Of a DNA stretch of 64,000 nucleotides, positions 42,031-50,790 are shown one piece after another. Position 1 is the stretch's first letter. Each line of letters begins with the position of its first letter. Source of the DNA: Fervidobacterium pennivorans DSM 9078 (GTDB taxonomy: Bacteria > Thermotogota > Thermotogae > Thermotogales > Fervidobacteriaceae); assembly GCF_000235405.2 (NCBI RefSeq), contig NC_017095.1, positions 372,001-436,000 on the forward strand, written 5' to 3'. The position numbers and the translations under genes are program-made. Below the pieces are notes generated by a model. That model did not search any database. It was given only the letters and a program-made list of their open reading frames with translations, and was not told the DNA's origin.

Positions 42031-43386
42031 ATGACATATTTGACAGATTTTAGCTCTCGGGAGTTTGAAAAGCTCGACCTTTATGAGAAGTTCAAAAGGA
42101 TAATAGATGAATACGCCTCAGGAGTAAATTCGTTTCTTCTTGCTGTTTCCGGTGGAATCGACTCGATAACTATGCTTGATTTGTTTTACAGACTAAAAAA
42201 GGAAAGGCAAAACTTACGAATAGGTGTTGCAACGTTCAACCATAAACTTCGCCCAGAAGCTGACGAAGAAGTTGAGTTTGTAAGAGCCGAGTCAGAGCGA
42301 ATGGGATTTACATTCTACACAGATTCTGCCGATGTCAGAAGTTATTCTCGGCAGAATAAGATGTCGATAGAGGAGGCTGCAAGAAATCTTAGATACAGGT
42401 TTCTCGAACAGGTTATGAAAGAGCACCATTACGAATTGACAGCAACTGCCCACAATGCTAATGACTTACTTGAAACAATGATAATGCGATTCACAAAGGG
42501 AACAGGCCCTTTTGGACTGGCTGGACTGAAGATAATTTCGAACAATTATTTCAGACCCATGTTATTTTTTACCAGGCAGGAGATAGAACTTTATGCAAAG
42601 AATAGGAATTTGGATTATGTAGTTGATATGTCAAACTACGATGAACACTATCAGAGAAATTATATAAGACACAGCATAGTGCCACTTCTCAAGAAAATCA
42701 ACCACAAACTTGAAAATGCAGCAATTTCGTTAGCACTTAGTATTTGGGAAATGGATGAATATGTTGAACGTGTGATAGAAAAAACGGAAAAGTATATCTT
42801 GGATAACAGATTAATTTTTAAACTACATAGCGACCCATTTTTACAAATCGAACAACTACGTAGGTTCTCACTCCGATTCTTTGGTAAACCATTGGATAGG
42901 GAAAAGATTGAGCGTTTTTCAAAAAATGTGATTAAATCTAAATCATTCAAGGTCTCATTTTGGGGTGAACTTGGGGCTGAAGTATCCCATGGATGGGTAA
43001 TGCTTGGAAATATCAAACGTTTTGAACCTTTTAAATTTGTTATTGAACTATCGGATGACGACGAAGATTATACAAGGAAACTCATGAGAGGTATAGAAGT
43101 TAACGGATACTTTATTAATTTAGTAGTTCGTGGTATAATTAAATCTGATATCCCTAAAATTTCCTTGATTGTGAGAAATTGGAATGAAGGTGACAGAACT
43201 TTTGAAGGGAGAAAGTTGAAAGAAATATTCAATGAAAAGAAAGTCCCAACTTTTGTGAGGAGGTTGATACCGATAGCTGTGTTAAACGAACGGGTAGTTT
43301 ACGTACCAGAATATTACAAATCAAAAATCCTTGATGAAATGGGATTGGAGATTGTTTCGAAAGGAGGTATAAATTTTGAATCGTAA
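42031..43386 (+). CDS. tilS: tRNA(Ile)-lysidine synthase
   Basis: Changes the wobble cytidine of the AUA-reading tRNA-Ile to lysidine. The PP-loop motif SGGIDS stands near residue 41 (LLAVSGGIDSITMLDLF), followed by NHKLRPEADEEVEFV and ATAHNANDLLETMIMRF; the C-terminal substrate-binding domain (SLIVRNWNEGDRTFEGRKLKEIFNEKKVPTFVRR) is complete. The start is uncertain: ATG 42031, or GTG 42010 overlapping the fusion gene; neither has a clear binding site. It overlaps ftsH by 11 bases; tilS next to ftsH is a common bacterial arrangement. Confidence 0.92.
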   Translation: MTYLTDFSSREFEKLDLYEKFKRIIDEYASGVNSFLLAVSGGIDSITMLDLFYRLKKERQNLRIGVATFNHKLRPEADEEVEFVRAESERMGFTFYTDSADVRSYSRQNKMSIEEAARNLRYRFLEQVMKEHHYELTATAHNANDLLETMIMRFTKGTGPFGLAGLKIISNNYFRPMLFFTRQEIELYAKNRNLDYVVDMSNYDEHYQRNYIRHSIVPLLKKINHKLENAAISLALSIWEMDEYVERVIEKTEKYILDNRLIFKLHSDPFLQIEQLRRFSLRFFGKPLDREKIERFSKNVIKSKSFKVSFWGELGAEVSHGWVMLGNIKRFEPFKFVIELSDDDEDYTRKLMRGIEVNGYFINLVVRGIIKSDIPKISLIVRNWNEGDRTFEGRKLKEIFNEKKVPTFVRRLIPIAVLNERVVYVPEYYKSKILDEMGLEIVSKGGINFES

Positions 43387-45226
43387 CCTGAGTTCTATTA
43401 TTTTTTTCATACTCACAGCTCTCTTTCTCTTCTGGGTTTACCAAGGATTGGTAAATTCGAAAGGTGTTGTAGAAATAAATATGAGTTACAGTGATTTTGT
43501 CAATCGCTTGGGTAACGGAGAAACTGACATAGCAAAGGTAATTATCAAAGACGATGGAAATATTTCAGTCGAAACAAAGAACGGGAAGTTGTATTCAGTT
43601 TATGCTCCTTGGTTTAGATACGACGTCGAGAAAATCAATAAACTCGTCGAATATGGGATTATTGTCGAAGGCGAACGAAGTGTTGATAGTTCATTTTGGA
43701 TAAATGTAATAGGAAACATAGCGATGTTTATAATAACACTGCTACTTTTTGCCTTTATAATCCGCGGACTTGGGAGAGGGAACAACCAAGCCTTTAATTT
43801 TACAAAAAGCAGAGCAGAAAAAGTAGGACCCAATAAAATTAAAGTAACGTTCAAAGATGTGGCTGGCGTTGATGAAGCAGTTGAGGAACTTAGGGAAACC
43901 GTTGATTTTCTAAAGAACCCCGGAAAGTACGCGAAAATTGGTGCACGAATGCCTAAGGGGATACTGCTTGTAGGACCTCCAGGTACTGGAAAAACGCTAC
44001 TTGCACGTGCGGTTGCTGGTGAAGCTAATGTTCCATTCTTCCACATAAGTGGTTCTGATTTCGTTGAGCTGTTTGTTGGTGTTGGTGCTGCGAGAGTTAG
44101 AGACCTTTTTGAACAAGCAAAAGCAAACGCACCGTGTATAGTTTTCATAGACGAAATCGATGCCGTTGGTAGGCATAGAGGGGCTGGCCTTGGTGGAGGA
44201 CACGATGAGAGAGAACAAACATTGAACCAGTTGCTTGTGGAAATGGACGGATTCGATGTTAATCAGGGAATCGTAGTTATGGCTGCGACAAACAGGCCAG
44301 ATATACTTGACCCTGCGCTTTTAAGACCCGGCAGGTTTGACAAGAAAATCGTTGTGGATCCACCAGATGTAAAGGGACGTGAAGCAATATTGAGAGTCCA
44401 TTTAAGAAACAAACCAATAGACAAAGATGTAGATGTTTCTCTACTAGCTAAAAGGACTACGGGATTTGTGGGTGCAGATTTAGAAAACTTGGTCAATGAA
44501 GCTGCTCTTTTGGCGGCAAGAGCAGGGAGAAACGTTATTAAGATGGAGGACTTTGAAGAAGCGATAGACAGAGTAATAGCTGGACCTGCAAGAAAATCAA
44601 GGATGATATCTGAAAAGCAAAAGCGCATAGTTGCCTATCACGAAGTAGGCCACGCTATTATAAGTTCTTCCTTACCAAATGCGGATCCTGTGCACAGAAT
44701 TTCTATTATCCCACGTGGTTATGCAGCTCTGGGTTATACCTTACATCTTCCAGCGGAAGATAAATACCTTGTAAGCAAAAGTGAACTCCTTGATAACATA
44801 ACGACACTACTCGGTGGAAGGGCTGCTGAAGAGCTCGTTTTTGGTGATTTTACAAGTGGTGCAGCAAACGATATAGAACGTGCAACGGAAATCGCAAGGA
44901 AGATGGTATGTGAGTACGGAATGAGTGATAGCTTTGGTCCACTTGCATGGGGAAAAACGGAACAGGAAGTCTTTCTCGGTAAAGAACTCACCAGAATTCG
45001 TAACTACAGTGAAGATGTCGCAAAACTTATTGACCATGAAATTCAAAAAATAGTGATGAGCTGTTATGAACGAGCAAAACAGATACTTGAAAAGAACCGC
45101 ACTAAAATGGACCAGATAGTTGCGGTATTACTTGAAAAAGAAATTATGAGTGGCGAAGAACTGAGGGCTATGTTAAATGGTAACGAGGAAAGCGGGAAGC
45201 CTGAAGATGAAGTAGCGGCAAATTAA
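43376..45226 (+). CDS. ftsH: ATP-dependent zinc metalloprotease FtsH
   Basis: Membrane-bound AAA+ protease that removes misfolded membrane and short-lived cytoplasmic proteins. Two N-terminal membrane segments (about 5-25 and 105-125) flank an extracytoplasmic domain. The AAA module has Walker [19 protein letters not shown] near residue 203, Walker [12 protein letters not shown], the pore loop FVELFVG and the SRH. The zinc motif HEVGH is near residue 422, with the third ligand in AANDIERAT. 616 residues. The start is a TTG at 43376 after AAAGGAGGT. An acidic tail follows the protease. Confidence 0.97.
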   Translation: MNRNLSSIIFFILTALFLFWVYQGLVNSKGVVEINMSYSDFVNRLGNGETDIAKVIIKDDGNISVETKNGKLYSVYAPWFRYDVEKINKLVEYGIIVEGERSVDSSFWINVIGNIAMFIITLLLFAFIIRGLGRGNNQAFNFTKSRAEKVGPNKIKVTFKDVAGVDEAVEELRETVDFLKNPGKYAKIGARMPKGILLVGPPGTGKTLLARAVAGEANVPFFHISGSDFVELFVGVGAARVRDLFEQAKANAPCIVFIDEIDAVGRHRGAGLGGGHDEREQTLNQLLVEMDGFDVNQGIVVMAATNRPDILDPALLRPGRFDKKIVVDPPDVKGREAILRVHLRNKPIDKDVDVSLLAKRTTGFVGADLENLVNEAALLAARAGRNVIKMEDFEEAIDRVIAGPARKSRMISEKQKRIVAYHEVGHAIISSSLPNADPVHRISIIPRGYAALGYTLHLPAEDKYLVSKSELLDNITTLLGGRAAEELVFGDFTSGAANDIERATEIARKMVCEYGMSDSFGPLAWGKTEQEVFLGKELTRIRNYSEDVAKLIDHEIQKIVMSCYERAKQILEKNRTKMDQIVAVLLEKEIMSGEELRAMLNGNEESGKPEDEVAAN

Positions 45227-45261
45227 CGTCTTTAGTGAACAATCTACAAGGGGGAATGGGA

Positions 45262-45660
45262 ATGGAACGTTTTGAAAGCCTTTTAGGATTAAATAAATCT
45301 TTTGAAATTGCAACCGATGAATCAATGGTTTGGGACGAAGATAACGAGCTTTCCTATCTTCATCTGGTCTCTACATCGTCTCTTTTTAAAGAAATAAGTG
45401 CCACTTCCTTTGAGTTGTTGAACAATTATTTGACCGAAGATGAAACCTCGGTTGTTACAAAGGTTGAAATTGAACACATGGCACCTGTTGTTGTTGGAGA
45501 GCGCCTTGTAGCTGGCCTAAGGATAACAGATGTCTCTAAAAACCACGTTACATTCAAAGCACTTATTTTGAGAGAATCTCAGAAAATTGCGGAGATTAAC
45601 CTGACACGCGTCGTTGTTTCCAAGAATTACTTAAGAAGAAAAGCATTTGAACATTCATGA
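45262..45660 (+). CDS. Hotdog-fold thioesterase-like protein
   Basis: A 132-residue protein with a single hotdog fold, similar in pattern to fluoroacetyl-CoA thioesterase (FlK)-type and related acyl-CoA thioesterases: LSTSSLFKEISATSFELLNNYL-like helix followed by VTKVEIEHMAPVVVGERLVAGLRITDVSKNHVTFKALILRESQKIAEINLTRVVV. The Glu/His/Thr residues of the family may lie in the HMAP and early helix region. The ATG at 45262 is placed seven bases after AAGGGGG; an ATG at 45256 is too close. Substrate unknown. Lies between ftsH and a radical SAM gene. Confidence 0.75.
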   Translation: MERFESLLGLNKSFEIATDESMVWDEDNELSYLHLVSTSSLFKEISATSFELLNNYLTEDETSVVTKVEIEHMAPVVVGERLVAGLRITDVSKNHVTFKALILRESQKIAEINLTRVVVSKNYLRRKAFEHS

Positions 45661-45700
45661 TTAAAAAACAAAAAGACAAGAAAGGTGAATAACTTAAAAG

Positions 45701-47107
45701 ATGAGAAGACCGCGTAGTTCGGAAGCTTTTAAAGAGTATAGCTATGTTTTAAAATTTAGAAACTCTGAAAAGATTGTTAGAAAAATAGAGGGCAACCTTG
45801 GTAGGGTTGCCCTCATTTTCCCAAATTCCTATGCAATTGCGAGTGGTTCGTTGGCTTGGAGTTGGGTGCAAACTCTACTGACAGAACGTGGATTAAATGT
45901 TCAAAGATTTTTCTACGAAAGTTGGTTTGCACGCTTTTATTCTATGGAGGACCAGATTCCTTTAGACGAGTTCCCGGTATGGTTATTCACGTTACAGTTT
46001 GAAAATGATTTGATAAATGTAGCGGATATACTTGTTAAAAAAGGCATCCCTTTGTCAGTATTTGAACGACAACCCTACCATCCGATAATTATATTTGGTG
46101 GACCTGTAATGCTTTTCAATCATGAATTAGTAGACGAAATAGCTGATTTTGTATTCGTTGGAGATTTAGAATGCAGTATTGATGAATTCTCAGAAGCGTT
46201 GCGATTTGATGAGAAAGATGATATAATCAGACATCTGTTGAACATCAATCAAATCTGTTCCAGAAAGTACGGAAAATTGAAATTTTCAAATTGCATTGGC
46301 AACTTAAGCCCTGTGCCAGTAGCCCACTTCATAACCCCCTTTTCACCATATAAAAATAAATTACTTGTTGAAATAGGACGAGGGTGCATTCGTAGATGTG
46401 CGTTTTGTGTAACCGGTTATACGAAGAAGCCTGTGAAATTCGCAAGCCTTGATGAAGTCATAAACGTTTTTGAAAAGCACAAAGGTTACGAGTACGGATT
46501 GATAAGTGCAACAATAACGGATTATCCTTATCTTGAAGGATTATTAGATTACCTCGAGGCTCAAAATATAAAGTTTTCAGTCTCCTCAATGCGAGCAGAT
46601 AAAATTAACAAACGACTCTTGATGTTGTTAAAAAGCACAGACCATCATTCTTTCACGATAGCACCTGAAGGTATATCACAAAAGATGAGAGATATCATGC
46701 TTAAGGATTTAACAACAGAACAGATTGTCAAAACCCTTAAGTTAGGAAGAGAGGTCGGCTTCAAACATGTTAAGTTTTACTATATTATAGGACTTGAAGA
46801 AGAGGACGAGAGTGATTATGCAGAGTTTTTCGACTTTCTAGAAACTGTAGTTGATATGGGCTATCAGGAAGTCGTGATAAGTGTCAATCCACTTGTGCCA
46901 AAACCGTTCACACCTTTTGCCGATAGAAAAATGGTAGAGAAACGAGAGTATGAGGAAAAAACGAAGTTCATAAGAAGAAATCTTCCGAAAAAAGTCAAAG
47001 CAGACTTTGAAAGTTACAAGCTAAGTAGAATACAATACGAGCTCTCAAACTTAAAAGGTCCTCAGACAGTAGTTTATCTGAGACAAATCATTAAGACAGA
47101 AAAATAA
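45701..47107 (+). CDS. Radical SAM protein with B12-binding-like N-terminus
   Basis: A 468-residue radical SAM enzyme. The N-terminal 190 residues have a Rossmann-like layout related to the B12-binding domain (GRVALIFPNSYAIASGSLAWSWVQTLLTERGLNVQRFFYE; HPIIIFGGPVMLFNHELVDEIADFVFVGDLE) but no DxHxxG cobalamin motif. The 4Fe-4S motif CIRRCAFC is near residue 230 (GRGCIRRCAFCVTGY), then a TIM-barrel with FTIAPEGISQKMRDIM and YYIIGLEEEDESDYAEF, as in TIGR03960/YgiQ-like relatives. AAAGGTGA lies 12 bases before the ATG, a loose spacing. Its original terminator was split by the downstream insertion sequence. Confidence 0.85.
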   Translation: MRRPRSSEAFKEYSYVLKFRNSEKIVRKIEGNLGRVALIFPNSYAIASGSLAWSWVQTLLTERGLNVQRFFYESWFARFYSMEDQIPLDEFPVWLFTLQFENDLINVADILVKKGIPLSVFERQPYHPIIIFGGPVMLFNHELVDEIADFVFVGDLECSIDEFSEALRFDEKDDIIRHLLNINQICSRKYGKLKFSNCIGNLSPVPVAHFITPFSPYKNKLLVEIGRGCIRRCAFCVTGYTKKPVKFASLDEVINVFEKHKGYEYGLISATITDYPYLEGLLDYLEAQNIKFSVSSMRADKINKRLLMLLKSTDHHSFTIAPEGISQKMRDIMLKDLTTEQIVKTLKLGREVGFKHVKFYYIIGLEEEDESDYAEFFDFLETVVDMGYQEVVISVNPLVPKPFTPFADRKMVEKREYEEKTKFIRRNLPKKVKADFESYKLSRIQYELSNLKGPQTVVYLRQIIKTEK

Positions 47108-47110
47108 AAA

Positions 47111-47132
47111 ACGCGGAACTTAAGTTCCGCGT
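47111..47132. repeat. Palindromic terminator stem, left copy (22 bp)
   Basis: A perfect 22-bp palindrome with half-site ACGCGGAACTT, repeated exactly at 48710-48731 on the other side of the insertion sequence. An A-run on the left gives a terminator for leftward transcripts, but the T-run expected to the right is replaced by the element, so it no longer ends the radical SAM mRNA properly. Confidence 0.85.
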
Positions 47133-47139
47133 CAGACTG

Positions 47140-47169
47140 TTGACAAAGTATAACTTGTTCAAGTATAAT
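47140..47169 (+). promoter_or_regulatory. Transposase promoter with -35 in the end repeat
   Basis: TTGACA (47140-47145), 18 bases, TATAAT (47164-47169): both hexamers are full consensus. The -35 lies within the terminal inverted repeat. The expected RNA start, around 47176, coincides with the first base of a terminator stem. Confidence 0.75.
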
Positions 47170-47175
47170 CTCTTC

Positions 47176-47213
47176 AAAAGAGGATCCTTTCCAAACAGGA
47201 TCCTCTTTTTTTT
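47176..47213 (+). terminator. Intrinsic terminator ahead of the IS1182 transposase
   Basis: AAAAGAGGATCC (47176-47187) pairs with GGATCCTCTTTT (47198-47209), followed by four more T, 24 bases before the transposase ATG. It would stop both read-through from the radical SAM gene and most RNA from the element's own promoter. Confidence 0.85.
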
Positions 47214-48661
47214 ACACAAATAGTAGGAGGAATATACATGCTGACCATCAACAAAGATAAATCACGCAGAGAACAAATCGAATCCGTCTCCATCGAGCAA
47301 CTCGTCCCTCATGACCACCTCGTCAGAAAAATCGAATCCGCCATCAATTTCGATTTCATCTACGACCTTGTCAAAGACAAGTACTGCCTCAATAATGGCA
47401 GACCTAGTATTGACCCCGTTGTGTTAATTAAAATTACCATTATCCAATATATGTTCGGCATAAAATCCATGCGTCAAACCATAAAGGAAATACAAACAAA
47501 CGTCGCATACAGATGGTTTCTCGGATTCGGGTTTTCTGATACCATCCCTCATTTCAGCACGTTCAGTAAAAACTACGAACGTAGGTTCAAAGGAACCGAT
47601 TTGTTTGAGCAAATCTTCAACAAAATACTGCAGCAAGCAATCGAGCATGGCTTGGTAAATATGGATGCCGTGTTCATGGATTCAACACACATCAAAGCAA
47701 GTGCGAACAAGAAAAAGTACGAGAAGGTATTTGTAGAGGAGCAAACCAAGACATACAAACAAGCTTTAGAAGAAGAAATAAACAAAGATAGGCAAAAACA
47801 CGGATTGAAGCCTTTGGATTTCACACATGAGAAAGTAAAACTGAAGGAAATAAAAATAAGCACGACAGACCCAGATAGCGGGATGATAAACAAAAATGAA
47901 AAAGAACACCAGTTCGGATATTCTGCACACATAGCATGCGATAAGAACGGGATAATACTAAGCTGTATAACAACACCAGCAAATGTCCACGACAGCATGG
48001 TGTTTGAGAACTTATTCAATAAAACAAAAAGAACGCTGGCAAATCGAAAAGGGCAGCTTTGGATGCAGGATACAAGACTCCACCGATATGTAAGCTATTG
48101 ATGGACGAAGGTATAGTCCCGTGCATGCCATACACACGTGCACAACACAAAGAAGGGTATTTCAAAAAAAGACAATTCGTATACGATGAATATTACGATT
48201 GCTACATATGTCCACAAGGGCAGATATTAGAATACTCAACAACAAACAGAAAAGGGTACAAAGAATACAAATCGGATCCGAAGGTATGTGAGAAATGTGA
48301 AGATTTAGGTAGATGTACAAGCAGTAAGAATCACACGAAGATAATCACCCGACATGTATGGGAAGAATACATGGAAGAAGTAGAGTATTTAAGGCACACG
48401 AAAGAATGTAAAGAGTTGTACAAAGAAAGAAGCAAGACGATAGAGAGGGTATTTGCGGACTTGAAGGAGAAGCACGGTATGAGGGTGACGATGCTGAGGG
48501 GGATAGAAAAGGTGCACATGCAAGTGTTATTGACTTGCACATGTTTTAACATGAAAAAATTAGCGAATTGGATATGGAAAAAGGGGAAGGGAGGTCCAGG
48601 GAAGGGCAAAAATTTGGAAGTTTTATTAGAATTTTTCTCAAAAGTTGTATTGGCGATAATA

Positions 48662-48697
48662 AAACCCCACCTTTCGTTTATCGAAAAGTGGGGGTTT
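48662..48697 (+). other. Subterminal hairpin of the IS1182 element
   Basis: AAACCCCAC (48662-48670) with the next six bases pairs imperfectly with the segment ending GTGGGGGTTT (48688-48697); one bulge and one mismatch. No T-run follows, so its role (RNA fold or transposase site) is unclear. Confidence 0.4.
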
Positions 48698-48709
48698 GTC
48701 AACAATCTG

Positions 48710-48731
48710 ACGCGGAACTTAAGTTCCGCGT
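48710..48731 (+). terminator. Palindromic terminator stem, right copy (22 bp)
   Basis: Exact copy of 47111-47132, here followed by a run of T to 48738, so it ends rightward transcripts leaving the element. The undisturbed original, with an A-run on one side and a T-run on the other, would have ended both the radical SAM mRNA and the opposing ABC transporter mRNA. Confidence 0.85.
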
Positions 48732-48749
48732 TTTTTTTACTCTGAAATT

Positions 48750-48980
48750 TTACGATTTCTTATCTTTTTTCTTTTTTTCTTCTATTTCTTGCTCTTCGAG
48801 TTCCTTTTGCTTTTTTTCCTTGGTTATAACAAAAATCAGAACAGTAGTCGTAAATACCATGAGTGCCAGGTTTAGATAAAACTCGAATGGTTTAGGTCCC
48901 TTACCTAAATAGTATGTTAGTACTAAAAGTTCAAGCACGAAAGCCCAAGCAAATATAGTTAAAACAGCGCGTGTAAACAT
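48750..48980 (-). CDS. Small two-helix membrane protein
   Basis: A 76-residue protein with two membrane segments (about 5-25 LTIFAWAFVLELLVLTYYLG and 35-52 FYLNLALMVFTTTVLIFVIT) joined by a short loop, and a highly charged C-terminal tail of alternating Lys and Glu (KEKKQKELEEQEIEEKKKKDKK). No family recognised. It is nine bases downstream of the OppF-like gene and the last gene of the transporter run; the ribosome binding site (GAAGGG, overlapping the oppF end) is distant. It could be a minor part of the transporter operon. Confidence 0.6.
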   Translation of the reverse strand: MFTRAVLTIFAWAFVLELLVLTYYLGKGPKPFEFYLNLALMVFTTTVLIFVITKEKKQKELEEQEIEEKKKKDKKS

Positions 48981-48989
48981 ATTTGAACA

Positions 48990-49796
48990 TCACAACCCTT
49001 CAAGTTTTCTGTATAATTTTGGAACACTTTCGACAAGTAGTTTTGTGTACTCATGAGATGGTTGCAAAACGACCTTGTCAGGATGTCCGCTTTCGACTAC
49101 TTCACCATCCTTCATTACAAGTATTTTGTCGGAAACGTAATAAGCAAGACCTAAGTCGTGTGTGATAAAGATGATAGAGGTTCCCTGCTCTTCCCTCAGC
49201 TCTTCAAGCAATTTAATTATACCTCCACGACTTGATGCATCAATCATAGAAGTTGGTTCATCTGCAACTATTAGTAGAGGTCTCAAAATCCAGCATCTTG
49301 CAATCATTATTCTCTGCTTTTGACCACCGGAAATCTGGTGTGGATATTTTCCAAGAACATCCTTTGGGTCTATTCCAACTTTGAAAAGTGACTCTTTTAT
49401 TATCTCCAGACCTTCTTTTTTACTTTCGGGTTTCTTCTCCAGTAAATTCACAGCTTGCCAAAGTGTCCTTTCAACAGGATAAAACGGATTGTAGCTTGCG
49501 AATGGATCCTGGAAGACTGCGTGAACTTTCCTTCTTAGCCATTTCAAATCTTCCTGTTTTCTAATGTCTTTCCATATATCCTTACCTTCAAATAATATTC
49601 TTCCACTTGTAGGTGGAAAAAGTCTTAGAATCATTTTTGCAGTTGTTGTTTTTCCGGAACCACTTTCGCCAACTAGTGATAAGATTTCTCTTTCTTTCAC
49701 CTCAAAAGAAACATTTTTTACAGCATGTATATATCTTTTTGAAAGGAATCCTATTGAAAAAGTTTTTGTTAGATTCTCTACGACTAGTCTACTCAT
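48990..49796 (-). CDS. Oligopeptide/oligosaccharide ABC transporter ATPase (OppF-type)
   Basis: ATPase subunit that powers uptake through the OppB/OppC-like pore. Walker A GESGSGKTTTA, Q-loop AVFQDPF, signature ISGGQKQRIMIARC, Walker B LLIVADEPTSMID and H-loop FITHD are intact. It has no C-terminal oligopeptide-binding extension with cysteines, unlike its partner. The ATG at 49796 follows GGGGGCG; the frame is open 10 codons further but inside the partner gene, with which it overlaps by four bases. Confidence 0.92.
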   Translation of the reverse strand: MSRLVVENLTKTFSIGFLSKRYIHAVKNVSFEVKEREILSLVGESGSGKTTTAKMILRLFPPTSGRILFEGKDIWKDIRKQEDLKWLRRKVHAVFQDPFASYNPFYPVERTLWQAVNLLEKKPESKKEGLEIIKESLFKVGIDPKDVLGKYPHQISGGQKQRIMIARCWILRPLLIVADEPTSMIDASSRGGIIKLLEELREEQGTSIIFITHDLGLAYYVSDKILVMKDGEVVESGHPDKVVLQPSHEYTKLLVESVPKLYRKLEGL

Positions 49797-50788
49797 AATT
49801 CTTTCGCCCCCTGGTGGAGAAAACATGCGACCCTTCTACCAGTTTCAACCTCGATTAGTTCAGGTTCTTTTTCTTTACATATATCCATTGCATAAGGGCA
49901 CCTTGGATGGAATCTGCAACCTGATGGTGGATTTATAAGATTTGCAGGTGCACCCGGTATTACACTGATACCTCTTGTCCTTATCTCTGGTTCAGGTGTT
50001 AAAACAGAATTCAACAAACCCGTTGTATATGGATGAAGAGGTTTTTCCAATATCTTTTCCATATCAGAAAATTCCACAATCTTTCCTGCGTACATAATTA
50101 TCATTCTATCGGCTATTTGTCTGATAGTCGCAATATCGTGCGTTATAAAGACTATACTTTTGACAATTCCTGCTCTTTTCAACTGCATCAGAACTTGCAA
50201 TAGCACCTTTTGGTTGACAACATCCAAAGCAGAGGTTGGTTCATCAGCCACAAGCAATTTAGGATTTAGAAGCGTTGCAATAGCGATAACCGCTCTCTGC
50301 CTCATTCCACCACTCAATTCAAATGGATATCTGTTCAACCACAAGGGATTGAGACCAACTTCTTTGAACCTTTCTTCAGCTTTCCTTAGAAGTTCCGATG
50401 GTTCAATACCATGCGATTCTGCCAAATGTTCAACATATTTCGACATTTTGAGAGTGGGCATGAGTGCGTTCATCGCACTTTGAGGAATAATGGTTATATC
50501 CCTACCCCAAAATCTGCGTTTCACTTCTTCCCTGGACATTGCAGAAATTTCTTCAAATCTCCCTTCTACTTTTAAAAAGATTTTTCCATCTACCAACGTC
50601 AGTGGTTTGAGCATATTCATGAATATAAGGTTGGAAAGAGTAGTTTTCCCAGACCCTGATTCACCTACTATACCGATAACTTCACCCTCGTATATTTCAA
50701 AGGATACGTTGTCGACAGCCTTAACTGTGGCCTTTTCTAATTTATAATACGCCTTAGCATTCTCAACTTTTAATAGTACTTCCTTCAC
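49793..50788 (-). CDS. Oligopeptide/oligosaccharide ABC transporter ATPase (OppD-type)
   Basis: First ATPase subunit, 331 residues. Walker A GESGSGKTTLS, signature LSGGMRQRAVIAIA, Walker B LLVADEPTSALD, H-loop FITHD. The C-terminal oligopeptide_HPY-type extension (HPYTTGLLNSVLTPEP ... CRFHPRCPYAMDICKEKEPELI ... RRVACFLH) holds four cysteines that bind an iron-sulfur cluster in characterised members. The start is a GTG at 50788, seven bases after GGAGG. In Thermotogae this family mostly imports beta- or alpha-linked oligosaccharides, so the Opp name does not fix the substrate. Confidence 0.93.
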   Translation of the reverse strand: MKEVLLKVENAKAYYKLEKATVKAVDNVSFEIYEGEVIGIVGESGSGKTTLSNLIFMNMLKPLTLVDGKIFLKVEGRFEEISAMSREEVKRRFWGRDITIIPQSAMNALMPTLKMSKYVEHLAESHGIEPSELLRKAEERFKEVGLNPLWLNRYPFELSGGMRQRAVIAIATLLNPKLLVADEPTSALDVVNQKVLLQVLMQLKRAGIVKSIVFITHDIATIRQIADRMIIMYAGKIVEFSDMEKILEKPLHPYTTGLLNSVLTPEPEIRTRGISVIPGAPANLINPPSGCRFHPRCPYAMDICKEKEPELIEVETGRRVACFLHQGAKEL

Positions 50789-50790
50789 TT

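Larger units (their letters stand above)
47133..48709 (+). mobile_element. IS1182-family insertion sequence
   Basis: A 1577-bp element with 16-bp end repeats, TCAGACTGTTGACAAA at 47132-47147 against the reverse complement of 48695-48710 (TCAGATTGTTGACAAA, one mismatch). It is flanked by an exact 22-bp duplication of a palindromic terminator stem, so the exact element ends may shift by one or two bases. The transposase is frameshifted. The promoter and an immediate terminator are at the left end. Confidence 0.85.
47238..48745 (+). pseudogene. IS1182-family transposase, frameshifted
   Basis: The frame from ATG 47238 (RBS AGGAGG) encodes the N-terminal domain (EQLVPHDHLVRKIESAINFDFIYDLVKDKYCLNNGRPSIDPVVLIKI) and part of the DDE core (VNMDAVFMDSTHIKASANKKK), stopping at 48101. 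The rest is in the -1 frame from about 48059 (LDAGYKTPPICKLLMDEGIVPCMPYTRA ... TKECKELYKERSKTIERVFADLKEKHGMRV, with the final Glu). A small indel near 48050-48065 is the simplest cause. No convincing slippery sequence is present, so this is probably a broken gene. The downstream frame has no stop in the element and ends in flanking DNA at 48745. Confidence 0.8.

Noticed and set aside
42010-42031. Overlap of tilS with the fusion gene through a GTG at 42010.
   Set aside because: No binding site at either start; the ATG at 42031 is preferred but only weakly.
47111-48731. The two 22-bp palindromes as scattered REP-type repeats.
   Set aside because: They lie exactly at the element ends, one with an outer A-run and one with an outer T-run, which fits one terminator duplicated on insertion.
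47238-48745. Programmed -1 frameshift in the IS1182 transposase.
   Set aside because: The overlap zone contains AAAAGGG but no standard slippery heptamer, and IS1182 transposases are usually one frame; a mutation is the simpler explanation.
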